From positions 1-31,520 of the forward strand of contig CAJUMI010000027.1 in NCBI GenBank assembly GCA_910587545.1: a stretch of DNA of 31,520 nucleotides. The letters are read 5' to 3'. Each line of letters begins with the position of its first letter. The first letter of the stretch is position 1. This document shows positions 8,173 to 15,438 of the stretch, piece by piece. Source of the stretch: an uncultured Muribaculaceae bacterium (lineage in GTDB: Bacteria; Bacteroidota; Bacteroidia; Bacteroidales; Muribaculaceae). The notes beneath the pieces are model-generated. The model did no database searches and had not been told where the DNA came from. It saw only the letters and a list, made by a program, of their open reading frames with translations. Made by a program: the position numbers and the translations under genes.

Positions 8173-9290
8173 TTCTTCAGTAGTAGGATCGTCTTGATGG
8201 CCAGGTCGAAAAACACTATCTTGGCGTTGGCGTTGCCGGCAATGTCATTTCGTGCGTCGTTAACGACGTCGAAGAGTTTCAGAACGTTGCGCTCGTTGAT
8301 GAAACGCGAGAAGTTGACGCTGAAAGCTTTTTCGTCCGGTGTCAGATAATTGAGACCTGAGACATGGAGATTGAGAATGAAGTTCTCGCGCATCATGCGT
8401 GCGCAGTAGTTGAGAAAGGCGAGCGACTGTTCGCGTCCGAGCGAGGCTGCGTCGACGCTCCATTGGCGCAGGAGCCCGATTTTGCGCTGATAGGCCTTTC
8501 GCATGAGATCGATGAACAGATCGAGGAACATCTTGCGGGTCTTTGAGATTCTGGTCAGAGATACGGCCTCGTTGATGTTGCCTGACGATATCCTTGCGAT
8601 GGAGTCGGCCGCTTCTGGCGCCATGGCCATGTTGTCGCGCAGCCAGTCTGAGACCTCTTCGTCGTCATAGCGGTTGACGGCAATGCGTTGTGTGCGCGAA
8701 TAGATGGTCGGGAGTATCTGGCGGGGATTGTTGCTTATGAGCAGAAAGAGGGTGTCGTCGTGTGGCTCCTCGATGATCTTGAGCATCTTGTTGGCGGTGT
8801 CCTCGTTCATCTTCTCAGGCAACCACAGCAGTACGATCTTGTAGCGCGACTGGTGGGCCCGGAAGTTGAGCCGGCGGGTCAGTTCAGCGCCTTCGTCGAC
8901 ATAGATCTTTGGCTGGGTGTTGCCGGCTTGGAGCAGAGAGACCCACTGCTCTGGATCCATGAACGGATGTTCGGTCAGTAAAGACTTGAACTCGGGCAGG
9001 TAATCGGCCGATACGGCCGGTTTGCCGGCTTTTTTGACGACGGGATAAGAGAAGACGGTGTCAATGTGGTTGAAGGTTTCATGCTGGCGGCATGAGGGGC
9101 ATGTGGCGCAGCAGTCACCGTGCGATGGATTCTCGCAGTGAATATATTGTGCGAGAGCTCTCGCGAGCATGAATTTGCCGGTGCCCGAAGGTCCTTCGAG
9201 CAGCAGGGCGTGGGGCAGACGTGCTGTGTCGGCCATTTCGACAAGACGTCGCTTTATGTCGTCATGTCCGGGGATGTCGGCAAATCTCAT
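8169..9290 (-). CDS. holB: DNA polymerase III delta' subunit (HolB-like)
   Basis: A 373-residue AAA+ clamp-loader subunit that helps load the beta sliding clamp at the replisome. It opens with FADIPGHDDIKRRL and has a P-loop GPSGTGKF (33-40), in which the usual Ser/Thr after Lys is Phe. A cysteine-rich zinc-module segment follows (CCATCPSCRQHE). The Walker B region reads YKIVLLWLPEKMNEDTANKM, followed by LKIIEEP and the sensor segment LFLLISNNPRQILPTIYSR, close to the canonical delta' pattern. The frame is open to 9425, but ATG 9290 gives the family N-terminus and forms an ATGA overlap with the mlaF stop, so translation is probably coupled. Confidence 0.9.
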   Translation of the reverse strand: MRFADIPGHDDIKRRLVEMADTARLPHALLLEGPSGTGKFMLARALAQYIHCENPSHGDCCATCPSCRQHETFNHIDTVFSYPVVKKAGKPAVSADYLPEFKSLLTEHPFMDPEQWVSLLQAGNTQPKIYVDEGAELTRRLNFRAHQSRYKIVLLWLPEKMNEDTANKMLKIIEEPHDDTLFLLISNNPRQILPTIYSRTQRIAVNRYDDEEVSDWLRDNMAMAPEAADSIARISSGNINEAVSLTRISKTRKMFLDLFIDLMRKAYQRKIGLLRQWSVDAASLGREQSLAFLNYCARMMRENFILNLHVSGLNYLTPDEKAFSVNFSRFINERNVLKLFDVVNDARNDIAGNANAKIVFFDLAIKTILLLKK

Positions 9291-10075
9291 TTTTGTGAAG
9301 TCGGTCTGACAGAGCCGTTGGCCTTGACATAGTTTTTTACTTGTTGGAAAAGCTCGGTGGCAAAGACAAAGTTGTTGAGGGCTTCGTTGGCAGTTGAGTA
9401 GATCTGCGACATGTCGCCGACCCACTCGCGTCGGCCTTTGTTGATGAAGATTATGTTTTCGCCGATGCCGAGCACGGAGTTCATGTCGTGGGTGTTGATC
9501 ACGGTCGTGATGCCGTATTCGTGGGTGATGTCGCTCAGGAGTTCGTCGATGAGAATGGAGGTCTTGGGGTCGAGACCCGAGTTTGGCTCATCGCAGAACA
9601 GATATTTGGGGTTGAGGGCTATCGCCCGAGCGATGGCGACGCGTTTCTGCATGCCGCCAGATATTTCGGATGGGTATTTGTCCTCGGTGCCCGCGAGGTT
9701 GACACGCCTGATGCAGAACCGCGCGCGCTCGAGCATCTCCTCACGGCTCTTGTCGGTGAACATCACCAGCGGGAACATCACGTTGCCGAGCACGGTCTCG
9801 GAATCGAACAATGCCGAACCCTGGAACAGCATGCCAATTTCCTTGCGTAGTTCCTTGACGTCGTTGCCTGGCATCGTCACTATGTCGCGGCCGTCGAAGA
9901 GAATGCTGCCGCTGTCGGGCTGCAGCAGTCCGACGAGCGATTTCATCAGCACTGTCTTGCCTGATCCGCTCTGACCGATGATGAGATTGGTCTTGCCGGT
10001 GTGGAATGTCGCACTTACGTCGTGGAGCACGGTGCGGCCGTCAAATGATTTGACTATGTCTTTGACTTCGATCAT
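9287..10075 (-). CDS. mlaF: MlaF-like ABC transporter ATP-binding protein
   Basis: A 262-residue ABC ATPase that should power an MCE-type (Mla) phospholipid transporter from the cytoplasmic face. Motifs in order are Walker A GQSGSGKT (about 34-41), Q-loop GMLFQGSALFD, signature ISGGMQKRVAIARA, and Walker B YLFCDEPNSGLDP with the catalytic Glu. The H-loop is NTHDM. SGGMQKRV and GLDP are typical of MlaF. The gene overlaps mlaE by ATGA at its start and holB by ATGA at its end. The substrate-binding MlaD/MCE subunit normally found with this pair is absent from the window. Confidence 0.92.
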   Translation of the reverse strand: MIEVKDIVKSFDGRTVLHDVSATFHTGKTNLIIGQSGSGKTVLMKSLVGLLQPDSGSILFDGRDIVTMPGNDVKELRKEIGMLFQGSALFDSETVLGNVMFPLVMFTDKSREEMLERARFCIRRVNLAGTEDKYPSEISGGMQKRVAIARAIALNPKYLFCDEPNSGLDPKTSILIDELLSDITHEYGITTVINTHDMNSVLGIGENIIFINKGRREWVGDMSQIYSTANEALNNFVFATELFQQVKNYVKANGSVRPTSQK

Positions 10076-10821
10076 TGCAGCAACAGTTTTGTGAGTATGA
10101 CATCAAAAAGAAGAATAAGAATACTGCTCGACACGACTCCGTCGGTGCTTGCCTTGCCGACATCGAGCGCGCCCCCTTTGACGTAGTAGCCGAAAAACGA
10201 TGCGACCGACGAGATGATGAATGCGAAGAACAGCGACTTGATCAGACCGTACCACACGTACCATTCGTTGAACAGTGCCTGAAGGCCGTAGATATATCTC
10301 GACACTGTGATTATGTCGGTGAACACCGCCACGAGGTAGCCGCCGATGAGTGAGGTGCCTATGCATATGATCACCAGAAAGGGCATGAACAGGACGAAAG
10401 CGATGATTTTCGGCAATACGAGAAAGTTGGACGAGTTGACGCCCATGATCTCGAGGGCGTCGATCTGCTCGGTGACGCGCATTGTGCCTATCTCCGATGC
10501 GATGTTGGACCCGACTTTTCCGGCAAGGATAAGGCAGAGGATCGAGTTGGAAAACTCAAGGAGCACGATGTCGCGCGTCGCCAGACCAACTGAGTAGGCC
10601 GGGATCAGTGGCGACGTGATGTTGAGTTGCATCTGTATGGCGATTACCGCACCGATAAACAGCGATATGACTATGACAAGAGGTATGGAGTCAATACCGA
10701 GTTTCGAGATTTCAGCAACAGTGCGTCGGCCGAATACACCCCATCTGTCGGGAAGCGCGAAAACACGCTTGATAAACAGACAGTAGCGGCCGAATGTTGC
10801 GAGCGAGTTGGATATCAACAT
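10072..10821 (-). CDS. mlaE: MlaE-like ABC transporter permease
   Basis: A 249-residue inner-membrane permease of the MlaE/YrbE family, partner of MlaF in lipid transport between inner and outer membranes. It has an N-terminal amphipathic region, then about five membrane helices (SIPLVIVISLFIGAVIAI first). The conserved central segment LAGKVGSNIASEIGTM is followed by TEQIDALEIMGVN, the diagnostic coupling region of this family. It is the first gene of a five-gene operon. The ATG at 10821 is preceded by a TACCTTTG promoter box 45 bases upstream. Confidence 0.93.
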   Translation of the reverse strand: MLISNSLATFGRYCLFIKRVFALPDRWGVFGRRTVAEISKLGIDSIPLVIVISLFIGAVIAIQMQLNITSPLIPAYSVGLATRDIVLLEFSNSILCLILAGKVGSNIASEIGTMRVTEQIDALEIMGVNSSNFLVLPKIIAFVLFMPFLVIICIGTSLIGGYLVAVFTDIITVSRYIYGLQALFNEWYVWYGLIKSLFFAFIISSVASFFGYYVKGGALDVGKASTDGVVSSSILILLFDVILTKLLLQ

Positions 10822-10865
10822 GTATGTAATCGATTAATGTTATTCACACATTATTTATTATCCGA

Positions 10866-10873
10866 CAAAGGTA
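10866..10873 (-). promoter_or_regulatory. mlaE operon promoter, -7 box TACCTTTG
   Basis: The minus strand reads TACCTTTG, an exact TAnnTTTG match, 45 bases upstream of the mlaE start. I find no other convincing promoter for the five genes down to hemW. The -33 region is not recognisable. Confidence 0.6.
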
Positions 10874-11100
10874 CAATAAAAAATGGAGAAAACGTTTGTC
10901 ATAAACTACGCAGTTTTGGTCCAAACGGAGTTGAATCACCCATCATATTATACGTATCATGACGTAAAACTATCTTCGTAATCTGATTTTTTTATGGACG
11001 TTTATTTTTTGATTGATTTTATAATATGCTTGTAAATGATTGGTTTCTATGATTATAGAAGAAAATATTCATTTTGATGTTGAAAAAAATGGGAGAAAAG

Positions 11101-11131
11101 TTGCATCTTTTGAGAAATAGCAGTACCTTTG
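11101..11131 (+). promoter_or_regulatory. tRNA-His promoter (TTGC, 19 bases, TACCTTTG)
   Basis: TTGC at 11101-11104 and TACCTTTG at 11124-11131 with a 19-base spacer make one of the best Bacteroidetes-type promoters in the window. Transcription would start near 11138, about 12 bases before the tRNA. Confidence 0.75.
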
Positions 11132-11150
11132 CAGTGCTTTTGAAAAGATG

Positions 11151-11224
<74 letters not shown>

Positions 11225-11229
11225 CACAT

Positions 11230-11265
11230 AGGCGATGTGTTACGATTAGGCACATCGCCTTTTTT
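11230..11265 (+). terminator. Intrinsic terminator of tRNA-His
   Basis: AGGCGATGTG (11230-11239) pairs perfectly with CACATCGCCT (11251-11260) around an 11-base loop, followed by TTTTT. It begins 6 bases after the tRNA. The stem is nearly the same as that of the hisS terminator. Confidence 0.9.
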
Positions 11266-11443
11266 AATTTCAACAAAGAACGCACGAGTTGAGAGAAGTG
11301 GTTCAAATAAGGTATATGACCGTAAGACAGGAGGCGCGCACGGCTCGTGGGTTATGTCTTAAAGAGTTGATAATCATGGAGCGCATGAGTGGTGTGACCC
11401 TACGTCAATTATAAATAATCGTTATGAATGGATTAACATAATT

Positions 11444-12229
11444 ATGACAGACAATGATTTGAAAGAACTGTTGGACGCTGAGGCCCAGAGGATAAACAGT
11501 GTGGATTTTGTAGCCGAAGATCCGGTGCAGTTTCCCCGCCGTTTCTCCGATCAGCGAGACATAGAGATCGTCGCCCTGCTCAGTTCGACGATCGCTTGGG
11601 GCAAACGTTCCATGATATGCCGCAATGCCGACAGGATGCTCGCCCTGATGGACAACCAGCCTTACCGTTATGTGATGGACGAGGGCTATGAGGATCTGCC
11701 GGATTGTAATATCCACCGGACATTCTTCGCGAAAAACATGCGTCACTATCTGCGCGGACTGCGCTCTATCTACAGCCGCCATGCCACTCTCGAGGATTTT
11801 GCCGGCGAGGTGCTCAAAGGGGTCAACGATCATGCGTCGTGGTATCTTGCCCAGGCGATCAATCGTGAACTGTCGGCAGCCAACGGAGAAACTGACGATT
11901 GCCGCTGTCTGCCCTTGGGTCTTGACAAATCGGCTCTGAAACGCTTCAATATGGCACTTCGCTGGCTTGTGAGAGATGACGGCATTGTCGATCTCGGGAT
12001 TTGGAAAGCGATACGGCCGAGTCAGCTTTATGTGCCTCTGGACGTGCATGTCGGCAACATCTCGCGTCAACTCGGTCTGCTGACCCGCAAAGCCAATGAT
12101 CGCGCTGCCGTTGACGAGCTTACGGCACATCTGCGCCGTTACAATCCCGATGATCCTGTGGTCTATGATTTCGCTCTTTTCGGTATTGGAGTGACCGGAC
12201 GCGGAGTAGAACTTGCAAGATCGGAGTAA
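11444..12229 (+). CDS. TIGR02757 (DUF2400) family protein, possible HhH-GPD relative
   Basis: A 261-residue soluble protein of the TIGR02757/DUF2400 family, whose function has not been established as far as I know. Recognition rests on LYVPLDVHVGNISRQLGLL (about 196-213) and the C-terminal DDPVVYDFALFGIGV. I note a likeness to HhH-GPD DNA glycosylases: an N-terminal segment EIVALLSSTIAWGKRSM resembles their 'LVAxILSxQTxDxxV' helix, and PLDVHV (D200, H202) resembles their catalytic 'VDTHVxRV..RLGL'. That link is inference. There is no signal peptide or membrane helix. The ATG is preceded by an A/T-rich leader without a clear Shine-Dalgarno. I see no obvious promoter between the tRNA terminator and the start. 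Confidence 0.88.
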   Translation: MTDNDLKELLDAEAQRINSVDFVAEDPVQFPRRFSDQRDIEIVALLSSTIAWGKRSMICRNADRMLALMDNQPYRYVMDEGYEDLPDCNIHRTFFAKNMRHYLRGLRSIYSRHATLEDFAGEVLKGVNDHASWYLAQAINRELSAANGETDDCRCLPLGLDKSALKRFNMALRWLVRDDGIVDLGIWKAIRPSQLYVPLDVHVGNISRQLGLLTRKANDRAAVDELTAHLRRYNPDDPVVYDFALFGIGVTGRGVELARSE

Positions 12230-12243
12230 AGTTGTTACATTTG
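12213..12243 (+). promoter_or_regulatory. Candidate promoter at the start of the 12230-12728 gap
   Basis: TTGC (12213-12216), a 19-base spacer and TACATTTG (12236-12243) have the same layout as the tRNA-His promoter. Transcription would start near 12250, about 480 bases before the AI-2E permease gene. The -33 part lies within the end of the preceding coding region. Confidence 0.5.
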
Positions 12244-12728
12244 CCGATAATGCCGTCGGCAGAAAACATTTATGGGGTCGCGAGCATTCTTATAATGAAC
12301 TGATTTAAACTTATTGCAAATTAACATTTTGAGATTGGTTTGTGGCGATTTCAATCTTTTAGGGTGAGCGATGGGACCCATCATGACCGATAAAAGGGAC
12401 GAAAGCGGCCCAAAACAAGCCAAAAGGTTAACAATAAGGTTGCAGTCAGTTTTGGTTTTAACATTTTGAAATAAGTTCAAATCAGCTCAATATATAATAA
12501 GAAGATGTATAAGAAGGTTGCTTAATAACAAATGTGAAATTCTGAGTCCAATCTCTTGAGATGAAATTCAGCACTAAAGGCACCCAAGAGAAAGGATGCG
12601 AACAAGCATTTCTTTTACGATCTCAACATAGAATTTTAAATGAAGATAAATGTAAACATAAGTAACTGAATCCATCTACTCCGGCTTCACAAGTGTTATT
12701 AAACAATCTCTAATAATAATCATCCGTT
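12230..12728. other. 499-base intergenic region, probable leader or small RNA
   Basis: No protein gene is supported. Contents: a promoter candidate at 12236-12243; a GCCGA/TCGGC hairpin just after it (from 12243); the exact 12-base repeat TTAACATTTTGA at 12321-12332 and 12458-12469; an AGATTG/CAATCT stem followed by TTTT (12332-12360); GATGGG/CCCATC near 12370; and a CTCTTG/CAAGAG stem (12553-12590). Reading frames are short: MYKKVA at 12505-12525 and a 34-codon frame at 12561-12665, neither with known likeness. Confidence 0.5.
12250..12360 (+). ncRNA. Possible small RNA (candidate only)
   Basis: The interval runs from the predicted start of the 12213-12243 promoter to an AT-rich terminator-like hairpin ending in TTTT at 12360, giving about 110 bases. 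I do not recognise a known RNA family: 6S-like, RNase P, tmRNA and SRP signatures are not evident. The alternative is a long 5' leader of the AI-2E permease mRNA. Confidence 0.2.
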
Positions 12729-13841
12729 ATGTCATCACGTCAGTTCACATTTGACAGGGTTGTGCGCATGGTTCTCGGTCTGGTCGCGATTGCAGGCGCG
12801 ATATGGTTGATCGACACTCTTGAATATGTGCTGCTGCCGTTCTGCGTAGCCTGTCTGATTGCCTATATCCTCGATCCGTTTGTCGACTTCAACCGCCGGA
12901 TCAATCACCTCAAAGGCCGTGCGCTCGCCACGATGCTTACACTTGTCGAAGTGACCCTTGTCATCGGAGTGTTATGCTATTTTTGTGTTCCGTCGATACT
13001 TGGCGAGATCGATCAGATGAAAGAACTCATAAAAGGTTATTCGCCCGAAAATGTATCTGTGCCCTATGTGCCTTCTCAGGTGCATGAATATATCGACCGT
13101 TTTCTTTCGTCGGGCAACATCAAGGCGCTGCTCGACAGTGACAATATCGAGTCGCTGCTTGACAGGAGCTCTACGCTGCTTTCGGCATCGATCGATTTTC
13201 TGAAACGGACTGTGCAGTGGCTCATGACGTTTGTCTATGTCATATTTATTCTGCTTGATTACGAGCAACTGATGAAGGGCTTCAGGCAGCTTGTGCCACC
13301 GAAATACCGCAGGATCGCCTACCGTGTTGAGGATGATGTCAAGACAAGCATGAACCGTTATTTCCGCGGTCAGGCGTTGATCGCGCTTTTTGCGGCGGTG
13401 TTCTACTGCATAGGTTTCTCGATTGTAGGCATACCGCTGTCGATTGTGCTCGGAATTCTTGTGGGAGTGCTTTATCTGATACCCTATTTCCAATATATCA
13501 CGCTGATACCGGTCGCCCTGGTCTGTCTGATCTATTCGATGGGAGGTGAGGCGGAGTTCTGGCCGGTGTTCGGACAGTGTCTGCTGGTCTATGTGGTGAG
13601 CCAGTGTGTCTGTGACTATGTGCTTACCCCGAAGATCATGGGCAAGGCCATGGGGCTTAATCCGGCGATTATACTGTTTTCATTGTCTGTTTGGGGAACA
13701 TTGCTCGGACTTATAGGAATGATCATAGCATTGCCTTTGACGACCTTGCTCCTGTCTTACTATCAGCAATATGTGATCGATCGTCCGATGGCGGCAAAGT
13801 CTTCGGCGTCTTCTGGTCAGGGTCATTCGGCGGGCAAATAG
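12729..13841 (+). CDS. AI-2E family (PerM-type) membrane permease
   Basis: A 370-residue inner-membrane protein of the AI-2E transporter family. Members export or pass small molecules (AI-2 in TqsA, Na+/H+ in others), and the substrate is unknown here. The architecture is typical: two or three N-terminal helices including LPFCVACLIAYILDPFVDF, a soluble central region of about residues 90-155, a helix at VYVIFILLDYE, then the conserved RYFRGQALIALFAAVFYCIG and the C-terminal helices with YVLTPKIMGKAMGLNP. The C-terminal tail is short and Ser-rich. Its last 19 bases overlap the end of the convergent lipoprotein gene. Any promoter must lie in the long upstream gap. Confidence 0.93.
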   Translation: MSSRQFTFDRVVRMVLGLVAIAGAIWLIDTLEYVLLPFCVACLIAYILDPFVDFNRRINHLKGRALATMLTLVEVTLVIGVLCYFCVPSILGEIDQMKELIKGYSPENVSVPYVPSQVHEYIDRFLSSGNIKALLDSDNIESLLDRSSTLLSASIDFLKRTVQWLMTFVYVIFILLDYEQLMKGFRQLVPPKYRRIAYRVEDDVKTSMNRYFRGQALIALFAAVFYCIGFSIVGIPLSIVLGILVGVLYLIPYFQYITLIPVALVCLIYSMGGEAEFWPVFGQCLLVYVVSQCVCDYVLTPKIMGKAMGLNPAIILFSLSVWGTLLGLIGMIIALPLTTLLLSYYQQYVIDRPMAAKSSASSGQGHSAGK

Positions 13842-15235
13842 ACGTAGGCCCCTAAATCAGGTTGAGCGCCGCGCTGAAGACCGTAGCCGTCTGTCGCTGC
13901 GCGTTGTGAAGTCAGCTCCGGATCTGCCGCTCCGATAGCCGGGGAGTCTTGGCGAATACGATAATCAAACAGATATTCGCTGCGGACAGTGTAGTAAAGC
14001 GGATCCTCGCTCCAGATGCAACCGATAAAATTGTCGTCGTCGCTGCCTTTGCTTTTCAGCAGGCAGTTGCGGAGATAAACGTCAGTGCCGGTCAGATCGT
14101 CGTGGGAGAGTTCGGCGCTGAGTCCATAGATTATTGAGTTGTCGATGACAGCGCGGAGATATGGCTTGTCGCTTAGGTCGTCGCTCTCGACGTCGATATG
14201 GCTGAACGCAATCGCCGGACCGGAGATGGCTGAGAACAGATAGTAGTTGGCGAAGGTGCAGTGGTTGAACGAGTGGGAACCGCCCTGAAGGAAGACGAGG
14301 CCTCCGCCCCCCTCGGCAAATTCGCATCCTGCGGCGTCGATGTCGGCGTGGATGGCTGTCAGGACAGCGTTGCCAGAATTGCGCAGGCGGCAGTTGAGCA
14401 TGGCCAGCGATGTCTCGCCTGGAGCAGCATCGGTGCCGTCGACGGTCACGCCGTAGACGGTGTTCTTGATAACGGTGTTGCTCAGGTCGTTGCCTGTCGA
14501 GCCTGAGCTGAAGATGATGCCCTGCCACTGGCGCGACATGAGGTCGAATGATATGTTGGAGACGACGTTGCCAGTGCGGTCGCCGGCGAGAGTGACGGGG
14601 TTGTCGGGTGTGCCCCGGGTGACGAGCCGGCCGTCGATGGCCATGTATGCGCCGTCGTGGAACAGCAGGCGGGTGCCTTCGGCAAGGGTCAGTGTCGCGC
14701 CGGGAGCCACGATGAGAGAGTCGAATACCTGATAGGGTCTTGCTGAATCAAAGTTGGTGTCGGTTTCGATTATTTGGCCGCGTAGACGTATGACATCCTG
14801 TCCGAAAGCTGACAGAACGACGCTTTGCGAGACTCCGTTGGTCGTGAAGTCGATGTAGGCGTTTATTTCGATCGGCAGATCGGCCTGCGACGGCGGCAGG
14901 GTGGCTTCGACAAACACAAAAATGGAGTCCTTGCCACGGATTTCAACGTTGCTGAACTCGCGTCCGCTGAAACCGTCGACATTGAGACGAAAATACTCGG
15001 CGCCATCGCCTGACAGCCCGATATGGCTGATTGACAATGACTTCGAAGCCGGGTTGCTTACTGTGAAACGATATGTCGTGGTCATCTGTTCGGTAAAGAC
15101 AACGCCCATGTCGAGCGTATCGACCGAAAAACGCGGCTGATCGGACGGCGAGTCTGTGAAACTGTCATCGATGCAGGCTGTAAAGATCAGCGTCATCGAT
15201 AAAACACATAATACATATCGGAGCAGATATTTCAT
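13823..15235 (-). CDS. Surface-type lipoprotein with Ig-like and right-handed beta-helix domains
   Basis: A 470-residue lipoprotein of unknown function. From ATG 15235 it has a signal peptide with lipobox IFTAC. The residues after Cys (IDDSFTD) include two acids at +2/+3, like Bacteroidetes surface-export signals, so it may be displayed on the cell. Residues about 40-140 form a beta-rich domain (TLDMGVVF, TYRFTVSNPASKSLSI) like the DUF1573/anchor-type Ig domains. After it come short repeated beta-strands and turns with asparagine-rich corners, as in parallel beta-helix (right-handed) proteins. I see no lyase catalytic motif, so a binding or structural role is as likely as enzymatic. The longer frame to 15316 would put residues ahead of the signal peptide. 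Confidence 0.8.
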   Translation of the reverse strand: MKYLLRYVLCVLSMTLIFTACIDDSFTDSPSDQPRFSVDTLDMGVVFTEQMTTTYRFTVSNPASKSLSISHIGLSGDGAEYFRLNVDGFSGREFSNVEIRGKDSIFVFVEATLPPSQADLPIEINAYIDFTTNGVSQSVVLSAFGQDVIRLRGQIIETDTNFDSARPYQVFDSLIVAPGATLTLAEGTRLLFHDGAYMAIDGRLVTRGTPDNPVTLAGDRTGNVVSNISFDLMSRQWQGIIFSSGSTGNDLSNTVIKNTVYGVTVDGTDAAPGETSLAMLNCRLRNSGNAVLTAIHADIDAAGCEFAEGGGGLVFLQGGSHSFNHCTFANYYLFSAISGPAIAFSHIDVESDDLSDKPYLRAVIDNSIIYGLSAELSHDDLTGTDVYLRNCLLKSKGSDDDNFIGCIWSEDPLYYTVRSEYLFDYRIRQDSPAIGAADPELTSQRAATDGYGLQRGAQPDLGAYVYLPAE

Positions 15236-15346
15236 AGGAAAATTCTTATAGTTGTCGTTTTGCGACAATAATTTAACGTGAAATACGCGAGAATATTGCG
15301 CACTAATGCAATGCACAATTCACAATGCGCGATGCGCTAAGTTTGA

Positions 15347-15379
15347 TTTGATGCCGATTAAGAATCTGTTTTAATTTTG
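15347..15379 (+). promoter_or_regulatory. Promoter of the two-helix membrane protein gene (TTTG, 21 bases, TAATTTTG)
   Basis: TTTG at 15347-15350 and TAATTTTG at 15372-15379 with a 21-base spacer. Transcription would start near 15386, so the GTG at 15382 cannot be the translation start. The arms of a 10-base inverted repeat (15314-15323 and 15382-15391) lie on either side. Confidence 0.65.
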
Positions 15380-15438
15380 CAGTGAATTGTGAATTGAACA
15401 TTGGTTTTATCTTGCTGATTGATACTGACGTATGGATT

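Larger units (their letters stand above)
10822..11149. other. Intergenic region between mlaE and tRNA-His
   Basis: No gene is supported in these 328 AT-rich bases. They hold the divergent promoters of the mla operon (10866-10873) and of tRNA-His (11101-11131). Bases 10960-11095 show no clear hairpin or reading frame. Confidence 0.6.

Noticed and set aside
11316..11414. A 32-codon plus-strand frame before the TIGR02757 gene
   Set aside because: No promoter or recognisable family, and chance open frames of this size are common.
12235..12480. An 81-codon minus-strand frame in the long gap
   Set aside because: No family likeness, no promoter, and it overlaps the hairpin-rich region with a plus-strand promoter.
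12561..12665. A 34-codon plus-strand frame upstream of the AI-2E permease
   Set aside because: Composition is not clearly coding and I recognise no similarity; kept only as a note in the region entry.
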